In this document: positions 1-9,090 of the stretch, piece by piece
How the letters are laid out: each line of letters starts with the position of its first letter
Position numbering within the stretch: the first letter of the stretch is position 1
Assembly: GCA_003022945.1 (NCBI GenBank)
Contig: PXRZ01000023.1
Span: forward strand, 1 to 43,635
Direction: 5' to 3'
Origin: Halobacteriales archaeon QS_8_69_73
Lineage (GTDB): Archaea > Halobacteriota > Halobacteria > Halobacteriales > Haloarculaceae
Length of the DNA stretch: 43,635 nt
Notes under the pieces: model-generated
What the model saw: the letters and a program-made list of their open reading frames with translations, nothing else
The model's database searches: none
What the model was told of the DNA's origin: nothing
Made by a program: the position numbers and the translations under genes

Positions 1-1
1 C

Positions 2-295
2 CTCCAGCAGTCCGCCATGGACGTCATCGAGCGGAAGGGCGCCACCCAGTGGGGCCCCGCCACCGGCGTCGCCCACATGGTCGAGGCCGTCCTCCGGGAT
101 ACCGGTGAGGTGCTACCGGCGTCGCTCGCCCTCGACGGCGAGTTCGGCTACGAGGACACCGCCTTCGGCGTGCCCGTCAAGCTCGGGTCGGACGGTGTCG
201 AGGAGGTCATCGAGTGGAACCTGGACGACCACGAGGCCGACCTCATGGACGAGGCCGCCGAGAAGCTCTCCGACCAGTACGACGAAATCGCTTAG
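2..295 (+). CDS. mdh: Malate dehydrogenase, C-terminal part (5' end outside window)
   Basis: This is the last 97 residues of an NAD(P)-dependent malate dehydrogenase of the LDH-like family, a cytoplasmic enzyme interconverting malate and oxaloacetate in the citric acid cycle. The reading frame is open from the first bases of the window, so the gene starts upstream. The segment [18 protein letters not shown] is the conserved helix of this family that follows the substrate-binding region, and the tail shows the usual [15 protein letters not shown] strand-helix block before a stop at 293-295. The acidic tail ([11 protein letters not shown]) is typical of haloarchaeal proteins. The stop overlaps the stop of a convergent small gene. 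The N-terminal nucleotide-binding fold and the catalytic His lie outside the window, so cofactor preference cannot be judged here. Lactate dehydrogenase is the only real alternative; malate dehydrogenase is usual in haloarchaea. Confidence 0.88.
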   Translation, partial: LQQSAMDVIERKGATQWGPATGVAHMVEAVLRDTGEVLPASLALDGEFGYEDTAFGVPVKLGSDGVEEVIEWNLDDHEADLMDEAAEKLSDQYDEIA

Positions 296-426
296 TCCTC
301 GTCGGAGGGGGCGTACTCCTCCGGCAACTTGTCGCCGGTGAGCGACGCCCACTCGGAGAGTCGCTCCCGGTCGCTGCTACGAGCGTGACTATCCATGGTA
401 TCGTTCGACACGAGATAGTCCATCAT
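292..426 (-). CDS. Small acidic protein, 44 aa, unknown function
   Basis: A short minus-strand reading frame encodes [18 protein letters not shown] followed by an acidic tail ending EEYAPSDED. The codon choice (GC-rich third positions) and the acidic composition match the neighbouring genes, which is the main reason for calling it. An internal ATG at 394-396 would give a 34-residue protein, so the start is uncertain. It converges on mdh, and the two stop codons overlap (292-294 against 293-295). No domain, membrane segment or metal-binding motif is visible. I do not recognise a family and assign no function. Confidence 0.5.
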   Translation of the reverse strand: MMDYLVSNDTMDSHARSSDRERLSEWASLTGDKLPEEYAPSDED

Positions 427-477
427 CGTGCGTGTTAATTCTTCCGCCCGAGCGAAATAGAGAGCGTCCCTGGCCGG

Positions 478-3400
478 TCAGGAGTCGGTCTGGTCGCGGT
501 ACCGCGCGAATGCCATGATCGCCAGTATCACGCCGACCAGCACGACCAGGATGAACGCCGGGAGCGCGCCGCCGCCGCCCGGCAGCCCGAGGTCATCATC
601 TCCCCCCTCATCCGTCGGGGTGGTGGCCTGGGCGCGGACGACGCCGGCCACGGTCTGGTTCGCCCTGATGGTGTGGTTCCCCGGCTCGGTCACACGGTAG
701 GGCACCCGGAAGGTCGTCGTCTCGTTCGCCGGGAGGGTGAACGTCTCCGTTTTCTCCAGATCGCCGTCGTTCCGCACCTGGATGACGAACTCGTCGCGCT
801 CCTCGGCCGTGTTCTCGACCTCGACGATGACCTCGATTTCCTCGCCGGGCGTCACCTCGTACCGGCTCAGAGATGCGTCGATTATTGTGCGCCGCTCGTT
901 CGATTCGTTCTGGTTGGTCCCTTCGTCGGGGTCCTCGCCGCCCGACTCGTTGTCGGTCGTGTTCTCGTCCGACGCGCCATCGCCGTTCCCGCCGGCGCCC
1001 GACGAACGTTCGTCGTCATCGCCGTCGAACGGCACGTCGCCGGTGCTGTCGTCCGTGTCACCGTCGGTGCTGTCGTCGGTGCCACCGTCGGCGCTGTCGT
1101 CGGTACCGTCGTCGGCGCTGTCGTCGGTGTCGTCGAGGTAATCCGGCGTCCCGTCGCCGTCGGCGTCGCCGGTTCCCTCCTCCGAGTCGGGAACCCCGTC
1201 GCCGTCCGAATCTTCGTCCTTGTAGTTCGGCGTGCCGTCACCGTCGGCGTCACCGGTGCCCTCTTCCGAGTCAGGAATCCCGTCGCCGTCGGAGTCGGGA
1301 TCCTCGTAGTTCGGCGTGCCGTCGCCGTCGACGTCGCCGGTGCCCTCCTCGGCGTCCGGGATGCCGTCGCCGTCGGAATCTTCGTCCTGGTAGTTCGGCG
1401 TGCCGTCGCCGTCGGTGTCATTAGTCCCGTCTTCGGCGTCCGGAATGCAGTCGCCATCGGAGTCGGGATCCTGATAATCTGGCGTGCCGTCACCGTCGGT
1501 GTCGTCGGTGCCCTCCTCCGAGTCGGGGATGCCGTCGCCGTCGGAGTCGGGATCCTGATAATCCGGCGTGCCGTCATCGTCGGTATCGTCGGTGCCCTCC
1601 TCCGAGTCAGGGATGCCGTCACCGTCGGTATCCCCGTCCTCTTGTGGGTCGTCGCCCTCTTCGGCGCTGCCGTCGGTGTCGTCGTCGAGGTAGTCTGGCA
1701 CGCCGTCGCCGTCGGCATCACCGGTGCCCTCCTCGGCGTCGGGAATCCCGTCGCCGTCCGAATCTTCGTCCTCGTAGTTCGGCGTCCCGTCGCCGTCGGC
1801 GTCACCGGTGCCCTCCTCGGCGTCCGGGATGCCGTCGCCGTCGGAATCTTCATCCTGATAGTTCGGCGTGCCGTCGCCGTCGGTGTCGTCGGTCCCGTCT
1901 TCGGCGTCCGGAATGCCGTCGCCGTCGGAGTCGGGATCCTGATAATCTGGCGTCCCATCGCCGTCGGTGTCGTCGGTGCCTTCTTCGGAGTCGGGAATCC
2001 CGTCACCGTCGGAATCTCCGTCCTCGTAGTTCGGCGTGCCGTCGCCGTCGCCATCGCCGGTGCCCTCTTCGGAGTCGGGGATGCCGTCGCCGTCGGTATC
2101 GCCGTCCTCTAACGGTCCGTCGCCCTCTTCGGCGCTGCCGTCGGTGTCGTCGTCGAGGTAGTCCGGCACGCCGTCGTCGTCGGCGTCGCCGGTGCCTTCC
2201 TCCGCGTCGGGAATCCCGTCGCCGTCCGAATCTTCGTCCTCGTAGTTCGGCGTCCCGTCGCCGTCGGCGTCACCGGTGCCCTCCTCGGCGTCGGGAATCC
2301 CGTCGCCATCGGAGTCTTCGTCCTTGTAATTCGGCGTGCCGTCGCCGTCGACATCGTCGGTTCCCTCCTCGGCGTCGGGGATCCCGTCGCCATCGGAATC
2401 GGGGTCCTGGTAGTTCGGCGTGCCGTCGCCGTCGAGGTCGTCGGTTCCCTCCTCGGCGTCCGGAATCCCGTCACCGTCCGCATCGCCGTCGCCCAGGCTC
2501 TCGTCTTCGTCGGACGTACCGTCGGTGTCGTCGTCGAGGTAGTCCGGCACGCCGTCGCCGTCGGCGTCGCCGGTGCCTTCCTCCGCGTCGGGGACTCCGT
2601 CGCCGTCGGCGTCGGGGTCCTGGTAGTTCGGCGTGCCGTCGCCGTCGGCGTCGTTAGCCCCTTCTTCGGCGTCGGGAATCCCGTCGCCGTCGGAGTCTTC
2701 GTCTTTGTAGTTCGGGACGCCGTCGCCGTCGATGTCGTCGGTTCCCTCCTCGGCGTCGGGGATCCCGTCGCCGTCCGTATCGGTATCTTTGTAGTTCGGA
2801 ATCCCGTCGCCGTCGACGTCGCCGTCGCCCTCTTCGGAATCGAGGATGCCGTCGCCGTCGGAGTCTTCGTCCTTGTAATTCGGGATGCCGTCGCCGTCGA
2901 GGTCACTGGTCCCTTCGTCGGCGTCGGGAATGCCGTCACCGTCCGTGTCGGTGTCCTCGTAGTTCGGCGTCTCGTCGCCGTCGACGTCGCCGCTACCCTC
3001 TTCGGAATCGAGGATGCCGTCGCCGTCGGAGTCTTCGTCCTTGTAGTTCGGCGTGCCGTCGCCGTCGGCGTCGCCGGTGCCCTCCTCCGAGTCGGGGATG
3101 CCGTCGCCGTCGGAGTCTTCGTCCTTGTAGTTCGGCGTGCCGTTGCCGTCGGCGTCGCCGGTGCCCTCCTCCGAGTCGGGGATGCCGTCGCCGTCGGCAT
3201 CGGTGTCGTCGAAGTTCGGATTGTTGTCGTTGTCGATGTCGCCGTCACCTTCCTCCGCGTCGGAAATGCCGTCGCCGTCCGTATCGGTCGTCTCGGTCGG
3301 TGTGTCGACGGTGAACGTGGCGGTTTCGGTGCCGACGTTCTCGCCGTCGTCCTCGGCGTACACAGTCACCGTGTGTTCGCCGTCGGAGAGATTGGTCAGG

Positions 3401-4848
3401 GTCGTACTGGAGTCGAACGTCTGATTATCCCCGTCGTCCAGGCTGTAATTCCATCCGCTGACGTTCTCGTTCGCGCTGGCGTTGAGCGGTACGTTGCTGC
3501 TTCCGTACGTCGTTCCGTCGGTCGGTTCGGAGATGGTGACCGACGGCGCGGTCATGTCGACGGTGAACGTGACCGTTTCCGCGCCGACGTTGCCGTCGCC
3601 ATCTTCGGCGTACACCGTCACCGTATGCTCGCCGTCGGAGAGATCCGAGAGCGTCGTCTCCGTTTCGGGGTCGAACGTCTGATTGTCGCCGCCGTCCAGG
3701 CTGTAGCTCCACCCGCTGACGTTCTCGTCCGCGCTGACGTCGAGCGGTACATTGCTGCTTCCGTAGGTCTCTCCCTCGGTCGGATCGGAGATACTGACCG
3801 TCGGCGCGGTCGTGTCGCCGGAGTCGTCGCCCGTCGAGTCGGACACGGTCGCTGCGCCTCCCGAGATGCCAGCCCCTTTGTCCGGACTGATCGTGCCGTC
3901 GTCGTTGGTCTCGAAGGAACCGGTACTGCCGTTGAGCATGCTGTAGCGGAGGTTCCCGTTGTCCTTGTAGCGGTAAATGACCTCGAGGTCGCTGTCACCG
4001 GTCACGTCCGCGGCGCCGATCGGCGCCTTCGTCGCTTTCCCGTAGCTGGATTTTATGTACGTCTTGTTCTCGTCACCGGTGTAATCGACCAGCACGAGGT
4101 TGTTGCTTCCGTCGACGGCCGCGACCCGCTTGTTGCCGTCACCGTTGAAATCGCCGAGCGGGCCGGCGCCGACTCCAGCGTCCACGCCAACTCCGGAGAA
4201 ACTGGTGTCCTCAAGCTCGCCGTTATCGTCCTCGTACCAGATTTGGTCGGAGCCGCCGACGTATACGACCTCCTTCGCGCCGTCGCCGTCGAAGTCATCG
4301 TAGCCGATGACGCCCTTCACTCCACCCCCTCGTTCCGTATCGGCGACCAGCTGGGGATTCCCCTCTTCCGGTTCGATTTTATAAATAGAGGTGCTGTCGC
4401 TGGCCTTGTAGATGACGGCCGTCGTCCCATCACTGTCGTAGTCGCCCAGTGCTATGGTCGTCGTTCCGCTAGTCGCCTCGCCTGCGTCCGTGAGGTCCTG
4501 TATGTCCCCGTCCGGTTCGACGAGCCGGATTTTTCCCTGGTCGGTGATCGACGGAATCTCGACGGTCCCATCGCCGTCGATGTCGGCCGGCGGGCCGATT
4601 ATCTCGGCCTCGACGCCCGTATCCGTCGTGTTGCCGTCCGCGTCCACTATGTGGACCGTTCCCGAGTTCCCGTCCACGTAGGCCATTCTGGACTCGTCGA
4701 CCGTCTCGGTCTGGCCGTTAGCGACCGGGATGGAGATGGTTCCCAGGACCACCATACATACGACTGCAATTGTCAACAGCGACGACCCGCTGCGTCCGAG
4801 CCGATCGATCAGTGCCTCGACGCCGTATTTTACGTGTGATGAGTTCAT
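478..4848 (-). CDS. Large cell-surface protein: FG-GAP/VCBS, Ig-like, thrombospondin type 3 repeats, CARDB, C-terminal TM anchor
   Basis: A 1456-residue exported protein. In order: a signal peptide (hydrophobic [17 protein letters not shown], likely cleaved after VANG near residue 46); FG-GAP/VCBS-type blocks with calcium-loop motifs such as [10 protein letters not shown] and [13 protein letters not shown] (about 50-320); two Ig-like domains, each with NVSGW and [12 protein letters not shown] (about 345-520); 24 thrombospondin type 3 units of about 28 residues; an Asp/Ser/Thr-rich linker; a CARDB-like domain ([16 protein letters not shown]); and a transmembrane helix ([17 protein letters not shown]) before a short basic tail. 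The Gly-rich [10 protein letters not shown] before the helix recalls archaeosortase PGF-CTERM signals but lacks PGF, so I read it as a plain anchor. Inferred role: a calcium-dependent surface stalk, perhaps adhesive. The ATG at 4848 is chosen over an in-frame GTG at 4893, because the TATA-like box at 4908-4915 would place transcription start downstream of that GTG. Confidence 0.88.
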   Translation of the reverse strand: MNSSHVKYGVEALIDRLGRSGSSLLTIAVVCMVVLGTISIPVANGQTETVDESRMAYVDGNSGTVHIVDADGNTTDTGVEAEIIGPPADIDGDGTVEIPSITDQGKIRLVEPDGDIQDLTDAGEATSGTTTIALGDYDSDGTTAVIYKASDSTSIYKIEPEEGNPQLVADTERGGGVKGVIGYDDFDGDGAKEVVYVGGSDQIWYEDDNGELEDTSFSGVGVDAGVGAGPLGDFNGDGNKRVAAVDGSNNLVLVDYTGDENKTYIKSSYGKATKAPIGAADVTGDSDLEVIYRYKDNGNLRYSMLNGSTGSFETNDDGTISPDKGAGISGGAATVSDSTGDDSGDTTAPTVSISDPTEGETYGSSNVPLDVSADENVSGWSYSLDGGDNQTFDPETETTLSDLSDGEHTVTVYAEDGDGNVGAETVTFTVDMTAPSVTISEPTDGTTYGSSNVPLNASANENVSGWNYSLDDGDNQTFDSSTTLTNLSDGEHTVTVYAEDDGENVGTETATFTVDTPTETTDTDGDGISDAEEGDGDIDNDNNPNFDDTDADGDGIPDSEEGTGDADGNGTPNYKDEDSDGDGIPDSEEGTGDADGDGTPNYKDEDSDGDGILDSEEGSGDVDGDETPNYEDTDTDGDGIPDADEGTSDLDGDGIPNYKDEDSDGDGILDSEEGDGDVDGDGIPNYKDTDTDGDGIPDAEEGTDDIDGDGVPNYKDEDSDGDGIPDAEEGANDADGDGTPNYQDPDADGDGVPDAEEGTGDADGDGVPDYLDDDTDGTSDEDESLGDGDADGDGIPDAEEGTDDLDGDGTPNYQDPDSDGDGIPDAEEGTDDVDGDGTPNYKDEDSDGDGIPDAEEGTGDADGDGTPNYEDEDSDGDGIPDAEEGTGDADDDGVPDYLDDDTDGSAEEGDGPLEDGDTDGDGIPDSEEGTGDGDGDGTPNYEDGDSDGDGIPDSEEGTDDTDGDGTPDYQDPDSDGDGIPDAEDGTDDTDGDGTPNYQDEDSDGDGIPDAEEGTGDADGDGTPNYEDEDSDGDGIPDAEEGTGDADGDGVPDYLDDDTDGSAEEGDDPQEDGDTDGDGIPDSEEGTDDTDDDGTPDYQDPDSDGDGIPDSEEGTDDTDGDGTPDYQDPDSDGDCIPDAEDGTNDTDGDGTPNYQDEDSDGDGIPDAEEGTGDVDGDGTPNYEDPDSDGDGIPDSEEGTGDADGDGTPNYKDEDSDGDGVPDSEEGTGDADGDGTPDYLDDTDDSADDGTDDSADGGTDDSTDGDTDDSTGDVPFDGDDDERSSGAGGNGDGASDENTTDNESGGEDPDEGTNQNESNERRTIIDASLSRYEVTPGEEIEVIVEVENTAEERDEFVIQVRNDGDLEKTETFTLPANETTTFRVPYRVTEPGNHTIRANQTVAGVVRAQATTPTDEGGDDDLGLPGGGGALPAFILVVLVGVILAIMAFARYRDQTDS
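1129..3285 (-). repeat. Tandem array of 24 thrombospondin type 3 (Ca-binding) coding units, 84-nt period
   Basis: The coding repeat has a 28-residue (84-nt) unit of the pattern [20 protein letters not shown] plus GTPNYxDE. Each unit holds two or more DxDGDG calcium loops. Counting from the protein N-terminus gives 24 units. After units 9, 13, 18 and 24 the motif PDYLDD and a longer acidic spacer replace the normal PNYxDE joint, so there is a higher-order structure of blocks of 9, 4, 5 and 6 units. Units are near-identical in places, which suggests recent unequal exchange. Unit 21 has a Gly-to-Cys change (DSDGDCIPD). Confidence 0.85.
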
Positions 4849-4907
4849 GTTGGAGGATTCCCCCGTCCTGCCACAGCGGTGTCCGTGTGACACAACTCCG
4901 CGTATCT

Positions 4908-4915
4908 CTTAAATA
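4908..4915 (-). promoter_or_regulatory. TATA-like box (box A) of the surface protein gene
   Basis: On the minus strand the sequence reads CTTATTTAAG, a good archaeal box A. Transcription would start about 25 bp downstream near 4885, giving a leader of about 37 nt before the ATG at 4848. This placement decides against the longer GTG start at 4893. Confidence 0.5.
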
Positions 4916-5476
4916 AGCCCATTGCCGGTAATTCTCCGTATTTTATATCGTCGTGCGAAGTCCTGGCAGATAATTCGACGACTGCAACACTTTATTAATT
5001 CCTGCCTATCCCATCTTTTACGCCGAGAGTGTCCCGCCGTCGACGGCGCTTCGCGCCGTCCGCCCGTCGCGTTTCCGACGCTCGCTGTCGTCGGGCTACT
5101 CGGCTGCCCGACGGACGTAGTCCCGCTCCATCCGCGGCGTTAACGAATCGCTTTGCGATTCGTTCGCACACCAGAAATCTCCGATTTCTGGGGACGTTAA
5201 CGAGACGCTTTGCGTCTCGTTCGCACACCAGAACGCTTCGCGTTCTGGGGACGTTGACGAATCGCTCCGCGATTCGTTTGAGGCGCGGAGCGCCTCGCTG
5301 TCGTCGGGCTACGCCCGACTGCCTGCGGGACCTCCGGTCCCGCTCTGTCCTCCCCGGCCTACTCGCTTGTGCTTCCGCCGGGGTCGGAAGCCCTGCGCTC
5401 CTTGAGGCCAGGGGCTCCGCCTCGAAACCGCTGAAATCAGGTGAACCGACTGAGAGACGGTCGTGGTGCCGTCCGG
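4916..5476. repeat. Intergenic palindrome array (core 5042-5423)
   Basis: There is no gene here. The core is a run of about ten hairpins with 7-10 bp stems and 3-6 nt loops, for example at 5042-5060, 5142-5164, 5171-5191, 5199-5221, 5228-5248, 5257-5276, 5280-5296, 5325-5343 and 5404-5423. Positions 5138, 5195 and 5252 begin direct repeats of 57-nt period, each made of two different hairpins. The stems of the copies differ in sequence but both arms change together (CGAATCG/CGATTCG against CGAGACG/CGTCTCG; AGAAATC/GATTTCT against AGAACGC/GCGTTCT). The linkers (GTTCGCACACCAGAA, TGGGGACGTTAACGA) are conserved. Function unknown. Confidence 0.8.
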
Positions 5477-5719
5477 TCAGACCACCTGGTCCCCGTCGTC
5501 GTCGTAGATTTCGATGGCGTCGACGGGACACGACCGGGCGGCGAACTTCGCGTCCAGCTCCGCGTCGTCCGGCACCTCCCGCTCGAAGACGTCCGGCGCC
5601 ACCTCCTCGCTTTCCGCGAGGTCGGCCTTACCGTCGGCCTCGTCCCGCTCGAAGGCGTCCCACTCGGCGACGCACTGGAACATCCCGATACAGGTGTCGC
5701 GGTCGAACCGGACTTTCAT
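5477..5719 (-). CDS. Small ferredoxin, probably [3Fe-4S] type
   Basis: An 80-residue soluble electron carrier of the single-cluster ferredoxin class. It has only three cysteines in cluster positions: CIGMFQC near residues 10-16 and ARSCPVDAIEI near the C-terminus. The central position of the usual CxxCxxC motif is Met (C-I-G-M-F-Q-C), so a [3Fe-4S] cluster is more likely than [4Fe-4S]. The middle is acidic (ERDEADGKADLAESEE), as expected for a halophile. The ATG at 5719 is chosen because the conserved opening MKVRFDRDTC starts there. It lies downstream of the ornithine cyclodeaminase-like gene on the same strand with a gap of 92 nt, so co-transcription is possible. Its redox partner cannot be inferred from context; cytochrome P450 or oxidoreductase partners are known for related small ferredoxins. 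Confidence 0.85.
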   Translation of the reverse strand: MKVRFDRDTCIGMFQCVAEWDAFERDEADGKADLAESEEVAPDVFEREVPDDAELDAKFAARSCPVDAIEIYDDDGDQVV

Positions 5720-5811
5720 ACGGATCGTTGGGGCGGCACGGGCATAGGCGTGGCGCCGGGTCAGGCCCGGAGGAGGCGGCGTCCGCCTAAAACGGTGGTT
5801 CGTCCGGCAGG

Positions 5812-6786
5812 CTACAGCGACACCTCGATCCCGGCGTCCGCCTCTCGGGCCCGCTCGTAGAGGTGGACGCCGGTAGCGGCGTCCAGCACCGCCGATCCGA
5901 CGCTGGCGACGACCGTCACCCCCTCCCCCTCGGGCGACTGCTGCTCGTATCCATCCCCGAGCAGCCGACCCAAAGCCACCAGGTCCTCTACCCCGAGGTC
6001 CGTGCACAGGAAGTCGCCGGTCTGGATGACCTCCGCCGGGACGTCCGCGAACACCGCCGCCTCTTCGACGACGGCGGGGGCGAGTTCCTGGGTCTCGGCG
6101 GTGTAGGCGCCGATGGCGACGACGAGTGCCCCCGCCGAGAGAGATTCCGGTGGGAAGACGGGCTCGCTCGCGGTCGTCGCCGTCACGACGACGTCGGCGC
6201 CCTCGACGGCGGCGGTCGGCGAGTCGACGGCCGTCGCCGGAACCCCCGCCTCGCGGAGATCCGCCGCGCACGCCGCCCGCGAGTCGCTGGGCGAGTACAC
6301 CCGGACGTCCGACAGCGAGGCGACGGTGTCGATGGCGCGGGTCTGCCAGCGGGCCTGCACACCGGCGCCGAGGACGCCCAGCGTGAACGTCTCGGGGGCG
6401 AGCGCTCGGACGGCGACGGCGCCGATAGAGCCCGTCCGGGCGTTCGTGATGGTGGTGCCGCTCATGAGGGCCGCGGGCTCGCCCGTCCGGGCGTCGGTCA
6501 GCGCGAGTTGGGCGTGGATGGTCGGCAGCCCGCGGTCGACGTTCCCTTCGTGGACGCCGACGAGTTTCGTCGCGTACAGCGGCTCGCCGTGGACGTAGGC
6601 CGGCATCGTCAGGCCCGTGCCGAGCGGCTCTTCGCCGTCGAGTCCCTCGCCGACCGGAAAGTGCGGTCGCTCGGGTCGGACGGTCTCGCCCGTTGTCTGT
6701 GCGACCAGGGCCTCGGAAACCACGTCGACGAGTCCCGCGAGGTCCAGGAGGTCGCGGATTTCGTCGTCGGAGACGACCAACACCAT
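5812..6786 (-). CDS. Ornithine cyclodeaminase / mu-crystallin family protein
   Basis: A 324-residue cytoplasmic NAD(P)-dependent enzyme of the family that includes ornithine cyclodeaminase, archaeal alanine dehydrogenase, ketimine reductase and mu-crystallin. Full length for the family. Visible marks: the substrate region LYATKLVGVHEGN with the conserved Lys, SGTTITNARTGSIGAVAVRAL before the nucleotide-binding domain, and the dinucleotide motif LGVLGAGVQARWQ near residues 138-150. ADVVVTATTASEPVF is the conserved strand of the cofactor domain. The family is too broad to fix the substrate: alanine dehydrogenation, ornithine deamination to proline and imine reduction are all possible. It is divergent from a FAD-dependent amine or amino-acid oxidase, which hints at amino-acid or imino-acid metabolism. 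I therefore leave the symbol empty. Confidence 0.88.
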   Translation of the reverse strand: MVLVVSDDEIRDLLDLAGLVDVVSEALVAQTTGETVRPERPHFPVGEGLDGEEPLGTGLTMPAYVHGEPLYATKLVGVHEGNVDRGLPTIHAQLALTDARTGEPAALMSGTTITNARTGSIGAVAVRALAPETFTLGVLGAGVQARWQTRAIDTVASLSDVRVYSPSDSRAACAADLREAGVPATAVDSPTAAVEGADVVVTATTASEPVFPPESLSAGALVVAIGAYTAETQELAPAVVEEAAVFADVPAEVIQTGDFLCTDLGVEDLVALGRLLGDGYEQQSPEGEGVTVVASVGSAVLDAATGVHLYERAREADAGIEVSL

Positions 6787-6874
6787 GCCCCGACACAGCC
6801 CTCACGACGGCTTAGGTGTTGTTCCGCTCCGTATTCGGCGGCCAGGCACGCGTGCCGCTGGACCCCCCGCCAGG

Positions 6875-6884
6875 TAGATTTATG
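6875..6884 (+). promoter_or_regulatory. TATA-like box of the FAD oxidoreductase gene
   Basis: TAGATTTATG lies about 29 bp upstream of the chosen ATG at 6909. This fits a leaderless transcript and supports that start over an in-frame ATG at 6816, upstream of the box, and one at 6882 inside it. Confidence 0.5.
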
Positions 6885-6908
6885 CAGCCGTCGTGCCGAC
6901 GGCGTGGC

Positions 6909-8069
6909 ATGGAGGCCGTCATCGTCGGCGGCGGCATCGTCGGGCTCTCGTCGGCGGTCGCCCTGGCCGAGCGCGGCGCGGACGTGACCCTCTACGAGCA
7001 GGGGTCGCTCGGCTCGGGCAGCACGGCCCGCGCCGCCGGCGGCATCCGCTCGCAGTTCACCACGCCGGTCAACGTGGAACTCTCCCTCGAGAGCAGGGCA
7101 GTCTGGAACGACTTCGAGGCGGCGTTCGACGTCGACATCGAGTACCGGAAGATCGGCTACCTCTTTCTGGCCCGCAGCGACCGGACGGCCGGGCAATTCC
7201 GCGAGAACGTCCGGATGCAACGCGAACTCGGAGCCAAAACCGAGTTCCTCTCGCCCGAGGAGGCGACCGATCGGTGTCCCGGCCTCGACCCCGAGCCCTT
7301 CGTCGCCGCCACTTACAATGGCGACGACGGCGTCGCGGACCCCAATCTCGCGGTCCAGGGCTACGCGAGGCGGGCCCGCGAGCTCGACGTCGACCTGCGG
7401 CCGAACACCCCGGTGACTGACGTGCTCCGGGATGGCGAGGCGGTGTCCGGGGTCGAAGTCGAGGGCGACGGCGACCCGGTCCGCCACGAGGCCGACGCCG
7501 TGGTCAACGCGGCGGGCGCCTGGGCGGCCCGCCCGGCGGCGATGGCCGGCGTCGACCTGCCGGTTTCCCCGCGGCGGCGGCAGATGGCGGTGGTCGAGCC
7601 CGCCGAGCCGGTCCCCGAGTCGGTGCCGCTGACCATCGACCTCGAGACGGGATCGTACTTCCGCCCGGAACGCGAGGGCACCGCGCTCGTCGGCGGACAC
7701 TTCGGCGAGGAGGACCCCGCGGTCGACCCGGACGGGTTCTCCACGGGGATGGACCTCGCGGTGGCCGCCGAGGCCGTCGAGCGGGCGGCCGACTACAACG
7801 CCTACTTCGGCCCGGAGACCCGAATCAAGCGCGGCTGGGCGGGGCTGTATGCCGTGACGCCCGACCACCACCCCATCATCGAGACGTCGCTTCCCGGGCT
7901 GGTGACGGCGACCGGGTTCTCCGGCCACGGGTTCCAGCACGCCCCCGCGACCGGGCGGATCGTCGCCGAACTGGTCCTGGACGGCGAGCCACGGACGGTG
8001 GACGTCTCGCACCTCGACCGCGGGCGGTTCGAGCGCGGCGAGGCTATCGTCGAACGGAACATCGCGTAG
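6909..8069 (+). CDS. FAD-dependent amino-acid/amine oxidoreductase (DAO family)
   Basis: A 386-residue flavoenzyme of the D-amino acid oxidase / glycine oxidase / sarcosine oxidase family. The N-terminus MEAVIVGGGIVGLSSAVALA carries the GxGxxG FAD-binding loop, followed by an acidic residue at the end of the second strand (VTLYEQG). SGSTARAAGGIRSQF is the conserved FAD pyrophosphate loop. The C-terminal region RIKRGWAGLYAVTPDHHPII and TGFSGHGFQHAPATG are the standard family signatures that close over the flavin. It should oxidise an amine substrate to an imine in the cytoplasm. The substrate (glycine, sarcosine, proline, D-amino acid) cannot be read from sequence. The divergent ornithine cyclodeaminase-like gene suggests linked amino-acid metabolism. 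The start is supported by the box at 6875-6884. Confidence 0.88.
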   Translation: MEAVIVGGGIVGLSSAVALAERGADVTLYEQGSLGSGSTARAAGGIRSQFTTPVNVELSLESRAVWNDFEAAFDVDIEYRKIGYLFLARSDRTAGQFRENVRMQRELGAKTEFLSPEEATDRCPGLDPEPFVAATYNGDDGVADPNLAVQGYARRARELDVDLRPNTPVTDVLRDGEAVSGVEVEGDGDPVRHEADAVVNAAGAWAARPAAMAGVDLPVSPRRRQMAVVEPAEPVPESVPLTIDLETGSYFRPEREGTALVGGHFGEEDPAVDPDGFSTGMDLAVAAEAVERAADYNAYFGPETRIKRGWAGLYAVTPDHHPIIETSLPGLVTATGFSGHGFQHAPATGRIVAELVLDGEPRTVDVSHLDRGRFERGEAIVERNIA

Positions 8070-8270
8070 GCCGCCCTACCGGCACTCGGGACGGCCGCGA
8101 CGACGCATACGATGGGTCCGAGTGGCCGGGTCGAGGGATGTCCGGGCGATTGCCTCCCGCCGGAATCTCCCGCCCCGGGTCCCGGCGGTCGCCCGCGACG
8201 GGCGGCGGGGACCGTCACCGGCCGGGCTCGACCCCGGCACCCTTTTCGGCAGGCTCTTCGAACGGAATGC

Positions 8271-9005
8271 ATGGCCGACGGTGCCGCCACGGCAGCCCCG
8301 GCTGGCGGAGACCGGCCGCCGACGACGGTGGCGGCCGACCTCCTCGTGGCCACGAAGCGCCGCGAGGACCCCGACCCCTTCCTCGGGACGCTTTCCGGCT
8401 ACGGCCACGACAACCTGGCGCCGCTCCGGACGGACCGCCAACGGGCGCTCGCGTTCTGGACGAACCTCTACAACGCCGGCACCCAGTTGCTCCTCGAGCG
8501 CCGCCCGGAGACCTACGACAGCCCCCTCCGTTTCGTCCGCTTCTTCCGGGCCGACGCCGTCACCGTCGCCGGGACCGGGCTCGGCCTCGACGCCATCGAG
8601 CACGGTATCCTCCGGGGCGGCCGCTCGAAGTACGGCCTCGGCTACCTGCCGCGACTGCCGTGGCCCTTCGAGCGCCGCTACCGCGTCGAACCCGACCCGC
8701 GGGTCCACTTCGCGCTGAACTGCGGCGCCGAGAGCTGTCCGCCGATCCGCGCCTACGACCCCGATCAGATCGACGACCAACTCGACGTGGCGACGGCGTC
8801 GTACCTCGCGGGGACGGTCGACCACGACCCGGCGGCCGGCGTCGTCCGCCTGCCGCGGCTCTTCCTGTGGTACCGGGGCGACTTCGGCGGCCGTGGCGGC
8901 ATCCGGCGATTCCTCGAAGAGTACGACGCGATTCCGGCCGACGCGGACCCGAAGTTCCGCTACCGGTCGTGGGACTGGTCGCGGGCCGCGGGGAAGTTCG
9001 CGTGA
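8271..9005 (+). CDS. DUF547 family protein
   Basis: A 244-residue protein with the family blocks RALAFWTNLYNAGTQLLLE near residue 58, a helical middle containing GILRGGRSKYGL, and the diagnostic HFALNCGAESCPPIRAYDP. DUF547 domains resemble cysteine peptidase folds in some analyses, but no function is established. The final part, FLEEYDAIPADADPKFRY, is typical of haloarchaeal members. No signal peptide or membrane helix is visible, so it is probably cytoplasmic. ATG 8271 is chosen because the upstream in-frame extension to 8112 is proline/arginine-rich and unlike haloarchaeal coding sequence. The 200 bp upstream holds no gene. It appears to be transcribed alone; the following region is a palindromic element. 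Confidence 0.82.
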   Translation: MADGAATAAPAGGDRPPTTVAADLLVATKRREDPDPFLGTLSGYGHDNLAPLRTDRQRALAFWTNLYNAGTQLLLERRPETYDSPLRFVRFFRADAVTVAGTGLGLDAIEHGILRGGRSKYGLGYLPRLPWPFERRYRVEPDPRVHFALNCGAESCPPIRAYDPDQIDDQLDVATASYLAGTVDHDPAAGVVRLPRLFLWYRGDFGGRGGIRRFLEEYDAIPADADPKFRYRSWDWSRAAGKFA

Positions 9006-9018
9006 AGTACCGCGGGGA

Positions 9019-9090
9019 CCAAGTGGTTCGAGACGCCTTCGGCGTCTCGTCATCACGAGAGAGCTTCGCTCTCTCGGACGACCCCGCGGC
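9019..9090. repeat. Palindromic element, family CCAAGTGGTTCGAG, copy 1
   Basis: The element begins CCAAGTGGTTCGAG, then carries hairpins GAGACGCCTTCGGCGTCTC and CGAGAGAGCTTCGCTCTCTCG, and ends GACCCCGCGGC. The same start, hairpin layout and end recur at 9374-9498 in the same orientation. It lies 13 bp after the DUF547 stop. Confidence 0.75.

Noticed and set aside
673-2657. Long plus-strand open frames antisense to the surface protein
   Set aside because: They are shadows of the low-complexity DSDGDG repeat: highly biased Val/Arg compositions with no start signals.
5138-5276. CRISPR array
   Set aside because: The 57-nt period has no constant repeat with unique spacers. It is a series of palindromes with changing stems and no cas genes nearby.
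5477-6805. Extended N-terminus of the ferredoxin frame
   Set aside because: The extension is Arg-rich and lies under the ornithine cyclodeaminase-like gene in another frame; the conserved ferredoxin starts at 5719.
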